Assembly: GCA_030646595.1 (NCBI GenBank)
Contig: JAUSKS010000016.1
Span: forward strand, 1 to 8,159
Reading direction: 5' to 3'
DNA: 8,159 bases
Origin: Gallionellaceae bacterium
Lineage (GTDB): Bacteria; Pseudomonadota; Gammaproteobacteria; Burkholderiales; Gallionellaceae
The position numbers and the translations under genes are program-made. The notes beneath the pieces were generated by a model. The model was not told where the DNA came from. It saw nothing but the letters and a program-made list of their open reading frames with translations, and made no database searches. Positions 1 through 6,456 of the stretch are shown here, piece after piece (position 1 is the first letter of the stretch; each line of letters begins with the position of its first letter).

Positions 1-1467
1 TGGATCCATCACCTTGCGGGTTAAATTTACGCGGCGCTCGGTGTTGGTGAACACGCCTTCCTTCTCGCCCCACAGCGCAGCAGGAAAATACACATGCGCG
101 TATTGCGTCGTTTCCACGTCGGCATAAGCATCCTGCACCACCAGGAATTCCAGCTTCTCCAGCGTCTTGCGGATGCGCGGCGTGTTCGGCATCGAGCTCA
201 TTGGGTTGGTGGCGATCAGCCACAGCCCTTTGATCTGGCCGGTCTCGATGGCCGGGAAAATGTCGGTCTGGAACATGCCGCGCTTGGTCGGGAAAAAATC
301 CTTGTCCACGCCCCAATACTGCGACATGAATTCGCGATCTGCTTCCTTTTCCAACGCGCGATAAGCAGGCAGGCCGGAGCACGAAGAAAATTCGCGTGTG
401 CCCATGGCGTTGCACTGACCAGTGATGGACAGCGAGGTGCCGCCGGGCTTGCCGATGTTGCCGGTGACCAGATTGAGATTGTTGATGGCGACCACGCCGT
501 CCGAGCCGTGCGTAGATTGATTGATGCCCATGGTCCATATACTCATCGCAGCATTCGCCTTGGCATACAGACGCGCGACGTTGCGTATGGTGTCTTCGTC
601 TATGCCGCAAATTTTCGATGCTGACACGGGATCATATTGTGCAACAAGCTTTGAAAATTCCTCATAGCCTGAAGTGTGCGCCTCAATGTAAGCGCGGTTG
701 TGCAAGCCCTCGGCTAGGATGACATGGGCGAAACTGTTTAGCAGCACCAAGTCGGTACCGGGATTGATGGGCAGATGTATATCCGCCATCTGCGCGAACA
801 CGGTCACACGCGGGTCTACTACAATCAATGGAAATTTGCGTTTATCACGCGCCTCTTTCATGCGCCAATAGATGATCGGATGCTGCTCCGGCAGATTAGA
901 GCCGACCGCCAGCAAGCAATCAGTGTGGCTGAAATCGTCGTAGCAACCGGGCGGGCCGTCGCTGCCGAAAGAGCGTTTATAGCCGGACACTGCCGAGGCC
1001 ATGCACAGAGTGGTATTGCCGTCGTAATTGTTGGTACCGATTACGCCGCGCGTCAATTTGCCTAGCGTGTAAAACTCCTCGGTGAAAATTTGCCCGGTGG
1101 AAACCACTGCAAAAGAATCGCGTCCGTAAATGGCTTGTATACGTTGAATCTCCGAGGCGGTGCGATCCAGCGCCTGGTCCCAGGTCGTTTCTTGATAGGC
1201 GTCAAAAAAATGATCGCGCAACAGCGGGGTGCGCCCGCGATTGGCGGAATTGAACAGCTCGTACTCAAAAATCCCTTTCAGGCACAGCTTGCCCTGATTG
1301 ACCGAGGCATTGCTCACGCCGCGGGTGCTGATGGCCTTGCCATTTTTATCCAGGCCAACTTCCATGGAGCAACCAGTGGAGCAATAACCGCAAGTAGTGT
1401 ATTTCCACTTTTCCACCGGCTTGGGTGGAATCGTGATCGAATTTTTTTTAAAGCGACCGAATAACAT
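1..1467 (-). CDS. nasA: Assimilatory-type nitrate reductase catalytic subunit, 3' end outside window
   Basis: Molybdopterin oxidoreductase that would reduce nitrate to nitrite in the cytoplasm for nitrogen assimilation. 489 codons are visible and the frame is still open at position 1; the family usually runs to 700-900 residues, so the C-terminal part is missing. A 4Fe-4S site is formed by C26, C29, C33 and C62 (CX2CX3CX28C), followed by the lysine K64 usual for electron transfer. The molybdenum ligand is C155 in the motif LCMASAV typical of the NasA/NapA group. Later motifs SITGQCNAMGTRE and FTNTERR also match that group. There is no twin-arginine signal peptide, which argues for cytoplasmic NasA rather than periplasmic NapA. 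The first cysteine motif reads CGYCSTGC instead of the common CPYCGVGC, so this is a divergent branch and another oxyanion substrate is not excluded. ATG at 1467 has an AGGG ribosome site 8 nt upstream. Confidence 0.85.
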   Translation of the reverse strand, partial: MLFGRFKKNSITIPPKPVEKWKYTTCGYCSTGCSMEVGLDKNGKAISTRGVSNASVNQGKLCLKGIFEYELFNSANRGRTPLLRDHFFDAYQETTWDQALDRTASEIQRIQAIYGRDSFAVVSTGQIFTEEFYTLGKLTRGVIGTNNYDGNTTLCMASAVSGYKRSFGSDGPPGCYDDFSHTDCLLAVGSNLPEQHPIIYWRMKEARDKRKFPLIVVDPRVTVFAQMADIHLPINPGTDLVLLNSFAHVILAEGLHNRAYIEAHTSGYEEFSKLVAQYDPVSASKICGIDEDTIRNVARLYAKANAAMSIWTMGINQSTHGSDGVVAINNLNLVTGNIGKPGGTSLSITGQCNAMGTREFSSCSGLPAYRALEKEADREFMSQYWGVDKDFFPTKRGMFQTDIFPAIETGQIKGLWLIATNPMSSMPNTPRIRKTLEKLEFLVVQDAYADVETTQYAHVYFPAALWGEKEGVFTNTERRVNLTRKVMDP

Positions 1468-1507
1468 GGTGTGTACCCTATAACAACATTCCTTAATAGA
1501 GTAGTTC

Positions 1508-1523
1508 AGCAAGTTATATGCCA
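1508..1523 (-). promoter_or_regulatory. Sigma-54 (-24/-12) promoter of nasA
   Basis: On the minus strand the sequence reads TGGCATATAACTTGCT. It matches the sigma-54 consensus TGGCAC-N5-TTGCT at every defined base except the last C of the -24 box, with the required GG-N10-GC spacing (GG at 1522-1521, GC at 1510-1509). Predicted start of transcription is an A at about 1497, leaving a 30-nt leader before the ATG at 1467. Sigma-54 promoters need an upstream activator; candidate activator sites lie at about -110 and -141. Confidence 0.75.
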
Positions 1524-1599
1524 GCGTTCGAAAAGCCCGTCCAGGCCTTGCTTGTGGCGTAACAGCAGGAATTTGGCAGCAGAAAGGGAAATGTAATCT

Positions 1600-1614
1600 G
1601 CACCAAATCTCAGC
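1600..1614 (-). promoter_or_regulatory. Candidate NtrC-type activator site, promoter-proximal
   Basis: The minus strand contains the half-site ATTTGGTGC at 1608-1600. NtrC sites are dyads of the form GCACC-N5-GGTGC; here only the TGGTGC half is well kept and the other half (GCTGAG) is poor. The centre of the 15-bp window lies about 110 bp upstream of the predicted nasA start. Family assignment is inference from half-site sequence and position. Confidence 0.45.
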
Positions 1615-1630
1615 AAGCGCAAACACCTAT

Positions 1631-1645
1631 TCCCGAATTTGGTGC
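1631..1645 (-). promoter_or_regulatory. Candidate NtrC-type activator site, promoter-distal
   Basis: The minus strand reads GCACCAAATTCGGGA. The GCACCA half is intact and the second half keeps only 3 of 6 bases. It is the exact inverse of the half-site at 1600-1608 over 9 bp. The two 15-bp windows are centred 31 bp apart, close to three helical turns, at about -141 and -110; the classic enterobacterial glnA enhancer has NtrC sites near -140 and -108. Confidence 0.45.
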
Positions 1646-1673
1646 GCTCCTCTTTGTGATACCCAACAGGAAT

Positions 1674-3014
1674 TCAGGTTGCCAGCAATTTCCACCCCAT
1701 GCCTAAAATACCGCAAGCAAAAATGACAGGGATCACACCCGCCTTAAAGCGAAGGATGGCAAGCAGCGCACCTGTCGTCAGCAAGATGGGAAACCATTCC
1801 ATAGCATGATCGATACCCTGCGGCCAAAATACATGGTAGGCAAAAAATAATGCAAGGCTGGCGATCACGCCGACCACCGCAGCGGTGATGGCGGCGAGTG
1901 GCGCAGTGAGTTTGAGATTGTCGTGCGTGGTTTCAATGAAGGGCCCACCCATAAAAATAAAAATGAAACTGGGCAAGAAAGTAAAAAAGGTTGCTACTGT
2001 TGCGGCGAGACAGGCAGTAGCAAAACTTCCCAAGCCCCAACCGCCAACAAAACCGACGAAGGTAATCACCATAATCAGCGGGCCGGGTGTGGTTTCGCCC
2101 AAGGCCAAACCATCTATCATCTGCGTAGCGGTCAGCCAATGATAATGCTCCACCGCACCTTGATAGACATAAGGCAAAACCGCATATGCGCCGCCGAAGG
2201 TAAGCAGTGCGGCTTTGGTGAAGAACCAGCCCATCTGGGTAAAGGTGCTGTCCCAGCCGTAGCGGAAAAATAATACCGCCATCGCCAGCAGCCAGATGAC
2301 TACACCAATGATGAGCAGGCGCAGCAGTCTGGGCCAACTGAATAGTGCATGTGCAGGTACAGGAGTGTGATCATCTATCAACGCCGGGCCAAAATTCTTT
2401 TTTGCAGCACTGTGTCCGCCACCCGCCTTGAAATGCTGTGGAGAAATATGCCCACCCACATACCCTATCAATCCTGCTGCTAATATGATTAGCGGGAAGG
2501 GTAAGCGCAAAATAAAAATGGCCACAAAAGCCAGCACTGAAATACTCCATAGCACCCCATTTTTCAAGGTGCGCGAGCCGATGCGATAGCAGGCAAAAAG
2601 CACAAGCGCCACCACTGCCGGTTTAATGCCGTAGAGCACACCCGCTACTGCAGGCACCGAGCCATAAGCCATGTAAACCCAGGCCAGCGCCAGCAAAATA
2701 AAAAACGAAGGCAACACAAACAAGCCGCCCGCGATAATGCCACCCCAGGTTCGGTGCATCAGCCAGCCGATATAAGTGGCCAGTTGCTGCGCCTCGGGGC
2801 CGGGCAGCACCATGCAATAATTAAGCGCATGCAGAAAGCGGCGCTCGGAAATCCAGCGTTTTTTCTCCACCAGATCATGATGCATGATCGCAATCTGTCC
2901 GGCAGGCCCGCCAAAACTGATGAAGCCCAGTTTGAGCCAATAGATAAAGGCTTGCGTCAGAGTAGGTGCGTTGGGTGGTGCAGCGTGTGCTGCGGAAGAA
3001 TGATCAGTGTCCAT
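1674..3014 (-). CDS. chrA: Chromate transporter ChrA, long-chain (two CHR domains)
   Basis: Inner-membrane transporter of the CHR family, which expels chromate and confers chromate resistance in characterised members. 446 residues, about 10 hydrophobic segments, the usual size of the bidomain form. The N-terminal CHR domain carries FGGP at residues 34-37 and LPGPEAQQLATYIGW at 70-84; the C-terminal domain repeats these as LTFGGAYAVLPYVY and GETTPGPLIM. A TTG three bases further upstream (3017) could also start translation, but ATG at 3014 is preferred because the GGAG at 3025-3022 then lies 7 nt away instead of 4. No chrB regulator or other chromate gene is nearby. The gene lies upstream of nasA in the same direction, 206 bp away, and is divergent from the GST gene. 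CHR proteins are not all chromate-specific, so the real oxyanion is uncertain. Confidence 0.93.
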   Translation of the reverse strand: MDTDHSSAAHAAPPNAPTLTQAFIYWLKLGFISFGGPAGQIAIMHHDLVEKKRWISERRFLHALNYCMVLPGPEAQQLATYIGWLMHRTWGGIIAGGLFVLPSFFILLALAWVYMAYGSVPAVAGVLYGIKPAVVALVLFACYRIGSRTLKNGVLWSISVLAFVAIFILRLPFPLIILAAGLIGYVGGHISPQHFKAGGGHSAAKKNFGPALIDDHTPVPAHALFSWPRLLRLLIIGVVIWLLAMAVLFFRYGWDSTFTQMGWFFTKAALLTFGGAYAVLPYVYQGAVEHYHWLTATQMIDGLALGETTPGPLIMVITFVGFVGGWGLGSFATACLAATVATFFTFLPSFIFIFMGGPFIETTHDNLKLTAPLAAITAAVVGVIASLALFFAYHVFWPQGIDHAMEWFPILLTTGALLAILRFKAGVIPVIFACGILGMGWKLLAT

Positions 3015-3021
3015 CAATGCT

Positions 3022-3026
3022 CTCCT
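3022..3026 (-). promoter_or_regulatory. chrA ribosome binding site
   Basis: AGGAG on the minus strand, 7 nt before ATG 3014. It favours ATG over the TTG codon immediately upstream as the chrA start. Confidence 0.7.
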
Positions 3027-3028
3027 TG

Positions 3029-3044
3029 TGGATAAAGCTATCCA
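3029..3044 (-). promoter_or_regulatory. Hairpin or operator-like palindrome upstream of chrA ribosome site
   Basis: TGGATAAAGCTATCCA is a perfect 6-bp inverted repeat around a 4-nt AAGC loop. It ends two bases before the AGGAG of chrA, so as RNA it could hinder ribosome binding and as DNA it could be a repressor site. No known regulator motif is recognised. Confidence 0.35.
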
Positions 3045-3136
3045 TGTCAGAGCAGGCCTTGGACAGGGAATGTCTTAACGGGGAGGCTGCCAGATCCCCA
3101 TATAGCTAACGAATATATTTTGCTTGAAAGAAGAAT

Positions 3137-3142
3137 TATAAT
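3137..3142 (+). promoter_or_regulatory. Candidate -10 box for the GST gene
   Basis: A perfect TATAAT stands 24 bp before the GST start codon. At the expected -35 distance only TATATT (3114-3119, 17-bp spacer) is found, which is a poor match, so the promoter would be weak or activator-dependent, or the match is chance in an A/T-rich stretch. Confidence 0.4.
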
Positions 3143-3166
3143 CAACCACTTTACTGGAGCACTCTT

Positions 3167-3773
3167 ATGAAATTATTAGGCACCTCTACCAGCCCGTATG
3201 CGCGCAAGGCGCGTCTGGTTTTATTGGAAAAATATTCCGCATGCTTACCTGATTACGCCGCCGCGTGAAGCAAGCAGTGAAGTGGTGCAGGTCAACCCGC
3301 TGGGGCGCATTCCGGCATTGATACTGGATGATGACACCTGTATTTTTGATTCATCGGTAATTGCTGATTACGCCGATACCTTGAATGATACGCCCATCCT
3401 GATTCCACGGCACTCTGCTGCAGCACGTATGCGCGTCAAGCGCTGGGAAGCACTGGCAGACGGCATCGTGGATTCGGCAGTGGTGGTGCGCACGGAATCT
3501 CTTCGCCCGGGGGACAAACAGGATGCCGATACCATCATCCGCCATAACCAGGCCATTACCCGCGCACTGGCTTATGCCGCTGACCAGCTTGCGCAACAAT
3601 CATGGTGCGAAGGCACGGCACTTACCCTGGGCGATTTGGCACTGGTCAGTGCGCTAATATATCTGGACCTGCGTCAGACAGAACGTCATTGGCGCGCATT
3701 GCACCCTAATCTAGCGGTGTGGTTTTCCAATATCAGCGGGCGCGCCAGTGTGCGCACTACACTGGCCGTTTAG
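3167..3773 (+). CDS. Glutathione S-transferase family protein (YibF-like), frameshifted
   Basis: Soluble GST-fold protein, likely about 202 residues when intact. Translation from ATG 3167 (GGAG at 3156-3159, 7-nt spacer) gives MKLLGTSTSPYARKARLVLLE, the normal start of the thioredoxin-like domain, then runs into a stop at about 3266. The rest of the protein, from NIPHAYL onward, lies in another frame that stays open to TAG 3773. The break is in the run of five A at 3228-3232: one extra A, or two missing ones (which would restore the family's usual LLEK-N), explains it. The second part has NPLGRIPAL with the cis-proline, the glutathione-binding DSS motif and a helical domain with RVKRWEALADGIVD. 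ATG 3198 gives a 191-residue open frame but with a nonsense N-terminus and no ribosome site. Whether the shift is real or a sequencing error cannot be told here. Confidence 0.8.
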
Positions 3774-4321
3774 GGAGCAGGGCGTTGTGCCGATTTTGGC
3801 CGGAAAGCGGTGATGATTTCGGCATGCGTTTCAATATACGGCCCGCCGATCAAATCGATGCAATAGGGCACGGCAGAAAAAATTCCATCCAGCGTTTCCT
3901 TGATTGCTTTGGGTTGCCCAGGCAAATTTAAAATCAAACACTGCCCGCGCACCACGCCGACCTGGCGCGATAAAATTGCCGTGGGTACATAACGCAAACT
4001 CACCGCACGCATCTGCTCGCCAAAACCAGGCAACACTTTGTGCGCCACCGCCAGCGTGGCTTCCGGCGTAACATCACGCGGCGCAGGGCCAGTGCCGCCA
4101 GTGGTCAGTATCAAATGACAGCCCTCCTGGTCGGCCAATTCTTTCAACATTGTTTCTATCAATTGTTGTTCGTCCGGTATTAACCGGGTGATGCTTTGCC
4201 ACGGACTGCTTAAGGCACGCGCAAACCATTCCTGCAAAGCAGGCAGGCCCGCGTCCCGATAGACACCTCTACTGGCGCGGTCGCTAATGGAAACCAAGCC
4301 GATTTTGAGTGTGGTGTTCAT
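3770..4321 (-). CDS. mogA: Molybdopterin adenylyltransferase MogA
   Basis: Cytoplasmic enzyme that adenylates molybdopterin so that MoeA can insert molybdate, a late step of molybdenum cofactor synthesis. 183 residues, close to the family norm. The MoCF-binding fold is recognised from SISDRASRGVYRD at residues 11-23, TTGGTGPAPRDVTPEAT at 73-89 and NLPGQPKAIKETL near 133-145. D50 and D83 stand where family members have their functional aspartates. The product is needed by the nitrate reductase encoded in this window. Start ATG 4321 has a GGAG 11 nt upstream, a rather long spacing; an ATG 7 nt further upstream is out of frame. The stop codon overlaps the stop of the GST gene by 4 bp in tail-to-tail arrangement. 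Upstream it is divergent from mazEF. Confidence 0.93.
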   Translation of the reverse strand: MNTTLKIGLVSISDRASRGVYRDAGLPALQEWFARALSSPWQSITRLIPDEQQLIETMLKELADQEGCHLILTTGGTGPAPRDVTPEATLAVAHKVLPGFGEQMRAVSLRYVPTAILSRQVGVVRGQCLILNLPGQPKAIKETLDGIFSAVPYCIDLIGGPYIETHAEIITAFRPKSAQRPAP

Positions 4322-4372
4322 AATTCATTTTACTCCGCAAAACTTGCATCTGTCTGCCGGATCTGTCGATCT

Positions 4373-4384
4373 TGTACCTGTACA
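4373..4384. promoter_or_regulatory. 12-bp palindrome between mogA and mazE
   Basis: TGTACCTGTACA is a TGTAC/GTACA inverted repeat with a 2-bp centre, in the divergent intergenic space 52 bp upstream of mogA. Size and symmetry suit a dimeric repressor, but I recognise no specific regulator. Confidence 0.3.
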
Positions 4385-4433
4385 TGGCGAAAGTGCTGCC
4401 AAGTATGGGGTTTAATTGGATGTATAAACAATG

Positions 4434-4462
4434 TTGACACGTACCCCACGTCCGCCTAAACT
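4434..4462 (+). promoter_or_regulatory. Sigma-70 promoter of mazEF
   Basis: TTGACA at 4434-4439 is a perfect -35 box. TAAACT at 4457-4462, after a 17-bp spacer, matches the -10 consensus at 4 of 6 bases. Transcription would start near 4469, about 24 nt before the mazE ATG. Confidence 0.65.
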
Positions 4463-4464
4463 GT

Positions 4465-4478
4465 TAATTCTCGAATTA
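4465..4478. promoter_or_regulatory. Palindromic operator candidate for MazE/MazEF autorepression
   Basis: TAATTCTCGAATTA is a perfect 6-bp inverted repeat around TC, lying over the predicted start of transcription and just before the AGGAG of mazE (4480-4484). MazE family antitoxins repress their own promoter by binding palindromes, so position and symmetry fit; binding itself is inference. Confidence 0.5.
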
Positions 4479-4492
4479 CAGGAGACACTTTC

Positions 4493-4735
4493 ATGGAAGT
4501 CATCGTAAAGAAATGGGGCAACAGTGCGGCAGTGCGCATTCCGGCATCTGTCATGGCAGCGGCACATGTCGATTTGGATCAAGCGGTTGAGGTGCGTGAA
4601 GAGAAGGGCCGCATCATCATCGAGCCGGTCCGTAGCAAGGAATACAAACTGGACGAATTGCTAAATGGTATTACTGGTAAAAACCAGCACAAACTGATAA
4701 ACACGGGTGCGCCAGTCGGAAAGGAGGTCTGGTAA
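4493..4735 (+). CDS. mazE: Antitoxin MazE
   Basis: 80-residue antitoxin of a type II toxin-antitoxin pair. The N-terminal half is a SpoVT/AbrB-type DNA-binding domain (VKKWGNSAAVRIPASVM at residues 5-21, then IIIEPVR at 41-47). The C-terminal tail, LDELLNGIT near 54-62 and ending in KEVW, corresponds to the flexible part by which MazE wraps around and blocks MazF. Size and sequence layout closely follow Escherichia coli MazE. ATG 4493 has AGGAG 8 nt upstream. The stop overlaps the mazF start by one base (TAATG), giving translational coupling. Confidence 0.93.
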   Translation: MEVIVKKWGNSAAVRIPASVMAAAHVDLDQAVEVREEKGRIIIEPVRSKEYKLDELLNGITGKNQHKLINTGAPVGKEVW

Positions 4736-5073
4736 TGGTGCGCCAGTTTGTGCCGGATGCAGGCGATATTGTTTGGCTGGAATTTTCACCACAGGCAGGG
4801 CACGAACAAGCTGGACACCGTCCAGCACTTGTACTTAGCCCGGCTTCCTATAATCGCAAAACTGGCACGATGGTATGTTGCCCGATGACTACCCAAATAA
4901 AAGGTTATCCATTTGAAGTTGCCATTCATGCGGCAGGTATAAGTGGCGCAGTACTATCTGACCAAGTAAAAAATCTCGACTGGAAGGCTCGCAAAGCCAC
5001 ACCAAAAGGCAAGGCATCAACCGAAGAGCTGGACGAGGTGCGCGGAAAGATTCGAGCGTTGATTGGTATCTGA
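4735..5073 (+). CDS. mazF: Endoribonuclease toxin MazF
   Basis: 112-residue mRNA interferase that cleaves RNA at short sequence-specific sites and halts growth when freed from MazE. The pattern GDIVWLEFSP at residues 10-19 and HEQAGHRPALVLSP at 23-36 matches MazF, with E24 and R29 at the positions of the key residues of Escherichia coli MazF; MTTQIKGYPFEV and SDQVKNLDWKAR follow as in that protein. No residue loss or truncation is visible, so the toxin looks functional. A strong AAGGAGGT lies at 4721-4728 inside the mazE end. The cleavage specificity cannot be predicted from this sequence. It converges on ureG with a 79-bp gap. Confidence 0.95.
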   Translation: MVRQFVPDAGDIVWLEFSPQAGHEQAGHRPALVLSPASYNRKTGTMVCCPMTTQIKGYPFEVAIHAAGISGAVLSDQVKNLDWKARKATPKGKASTEELDEVRGKIRALIGI

Positions 5074-5106
5074 CCTGCATCTACTTGCGCCCACGCCGCA
5101 ACGCAA

Positions 5107-5139
5107 TATCCTGTAAGGGTTGTATGAGTACAGCGGATA
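5107..5139. terminator. Inverted repeat between convergent mazF and ureG, possible terminator
   Basis: TATCCTGTA at 5107-5115 pairs with TACAGCGGATA at 5129-5139, giving nine base pairs with a two-base bulge and a 13-nt loop. It sits between two converging genes, where a bidirectional terminator would be expected. No T run follows on either strand, so it is not a classic intrinsic terminator. Confidence 0.35.
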
Positions 5140-5152
5140 ATTGAGTTCCCAA

Positions 5153-5767
5153 TCAATTTTGCATCAATCCACGCGTCTCTATAAAATTAATGATCTTGTT
5201 TACCCCCTGTCCGGTTTTCAGGTTGGTGAACAGGAAGGGGCGTTCGCCGCGCATGCGGGTGGCATCGCGCTCCATAATTTCCAGCGATGCGCCGACCATA
5301 GGTGCCAAATCTATCTTGTTGATGATGAGCAAGTCGGATTTGGTGATACCAGGTCCGCCCTTGCGCGGGATTTTCTCGCCTGCCGCCACATCGATGACAT
5401 ACAGCGTCAGGTCGGATAATTCCGGGCTGAAAGTGGCAGCCAGATTGTCCCCGCCGCTTTCCACGAACACAATGTCCAGATTATCAAAACGTGCGCACAG
5501 TTGGGCCACCGCTTCCAGGTTCATCGAGGCATCTTCACGAATGGCAGTGTGCGGGCAACCACCGGTTTCCACACCGATGATGCGCTCGGGTGCCAGGGCT
5601 TCATTGCGCGTCAGAAATTCGGCATCTTCCTTGGTGTAAATATCATTGGTTACCACCGCGATGTTGTATAAGTCGCGCAGCTGGCGGCACAGCAACAAGG
5701 TGAGCGCAGTTTTGCCTGATCCCACCGGGCCACCGATGCCTATGCGTAATGGCTCCGAAATATTCAT
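5153..5767 (-). CDS. ureG: Urease accessory GTPase UreG
   Basis: SIMIBI-class GTPase that supplies energy for, and carries nickel during, activation of urease. 204 residues, the normal length. The P-loop is GPVGSGKT at residues 13-20; the nickel-binding CPH motif is at 71-73; [15 protein letters not shown] begins at 103; the guanine-specificity motif NKID is at 150-153. AGGAG lies 8 nt before ATG 5767. It is the last gene of the ureC-ureE-ureF-ureG run, 17 bp after ureF, and converges on mazF. The protein is intact. Confidence 0.97.
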   Translation of the reverse strand: MNISEPLRIGIGGPVGSGKTALTLLLCRQLRDLYNIAVVTNDIYTKEDAEFLTRNEALAPERIIGVETGGCPHTAIREDASMNLEAVAQLCARFDNLDIVFVESGGDNLAATFSPELSDLTLYVIDVAAGEKIPRKGGPGITKSDLLIINKIDLAPMVGASLEIMERDATRMRGERPFLFTNLKTGQGVNKIINFIETRGLMQN

Positions 5768-5784
5768 TAGTGCTCTCCTGAAAT

Positions 5785-6456
5785 TTATGACCTGAACAAA
5801 CGGCTGTATTGTGTTTCATGCTGGCATCCGGCCAGTGTCAGTGCGGGGGCAAAGTTGCTCAATTCATCATCTTTCAGTTCACTCGCTGCTTGCACCGCTG
5901 CTGGCAGATATGCACCTAGCGCCAGCAACATGCGTTGCCCCGCCACCTGGCCAAGTGGGATGGTTTTCATGGCTGCGCTGACCTGGTTTTCTGCCCACGA
6001 CCAGGCATACGCTTGCACACTGGCCGTGATCGGGATGTGCCACTGACTGGCCGCGCAAGCGTAGGCCAGCGGAAAAGTGACCACGGGGAAGTGTGTGATG
6101 TCAGCGTTAAAACCATCCAGCTCTTTCAGCAAGCGCACCAGCGAATATCCCATCTGCAAAGTCTCGGCGCGTGACTCGGCAGTTTCACGTCCGGCGCAAA
6201 AATACTGGTTCCAGTAGGCCAGCGCAGTTACATCATCGGCTTGCCACGCCAGGTGTAGACGCCACAGCACGGGCAACTCAAAGCGGCCCAGATAAAGCTC
6301 CAGCGCATCGTTAATCCAGTTCTGCGCACTTTCGGCATCATGCACCGTGCCCGATTCAATCGCCCACTCCAGCCCTTGCGAATAACTGTAGGCACCCACC
6401 GGCAGCAAGGGGCTGGCCAATTGCAACAAACGGCTGAGGGCGATGTGCTCAAGCAT
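5785..6456 (-). CDS. ureF: Urease accessory protein UreF
   Basis: Scaffold of the UreD-UreF-UreG complex that controls UreG GTPase activity and passes nickel to apo-urease. 223 residues from ATG 6456. The N-terminus [21 protein letters not shown] is the characteristic UreF motif, and the fold is mostly helical. The frame stays open upstream to 6546, but that extension only reads the ureE 3' end out of frame, so the start is set at 6456. ureE and ureF overlap by 8 bp and there is no clear ribosome site, so translation is probably coupled. The C-terminus ([16 protein letters not shown]) matches the conserved arginine- and serine-containing UreF tail. Confidence 0.95.
   Translation of the reverse strand: MLEHIALSRLLQLASPLLPVGAYSYSQGLEWAIESGTVHDAESAQNWINDALELYLGRFELPVLWRLHLAWQADDVTALAYWNQYFCAGRETAESRAETLQMGYSLVRLLKELDGFNADITHFPVVTFPLAYACAASQWHIPITASVQAYAWSWAENQVSAAMKTIPLGQVAGQRMLLALGAYLPAAVQAASELKDDELSNFAPALTLAGCQHETQYSRLFRS

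Noticed and set aside
94..624. 176-residue open frame on the plus strand
   Set aside because: It lies antisense within nasA, has no domain character and no ribosome site; it is a shadow of the coding frame.
1533..1550. Minus-strand AAGGCC-TGGAC-GGGCTTTT as an intrinsic terminator of chrA
   Set aside because: The stem is only six positions with one mismatch and the tail is four T; it lies between the candidate activator sites and the nasA promoter, far from the chrA stop. Too weak to call.
1600..1645. The 9-bp inverted repeat as an RNA hairpin (NasR/NasT-type leader antiterminator)
   Set aside because: It lies about 100 bp upstream of the predicted sigma-54 start, so it would not be in the nasA transcript, and there is no terminator after it. 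DNA sites fit better.
1933..2337. 134-residue minus-strand open frame inside chrA
   Set aside because: It is out of frame with the clear ChrA protein and has no family features.
3015..3017. TTG start codon for chrA
   Set aside because: The ATG three bases on has a better distance from the AGGAG.
3080..3100. GGGG/CCCC inverted repeat upstream of the GST gene
   Set aside because: Only four base pairs around a 12-base loop; likely chance.
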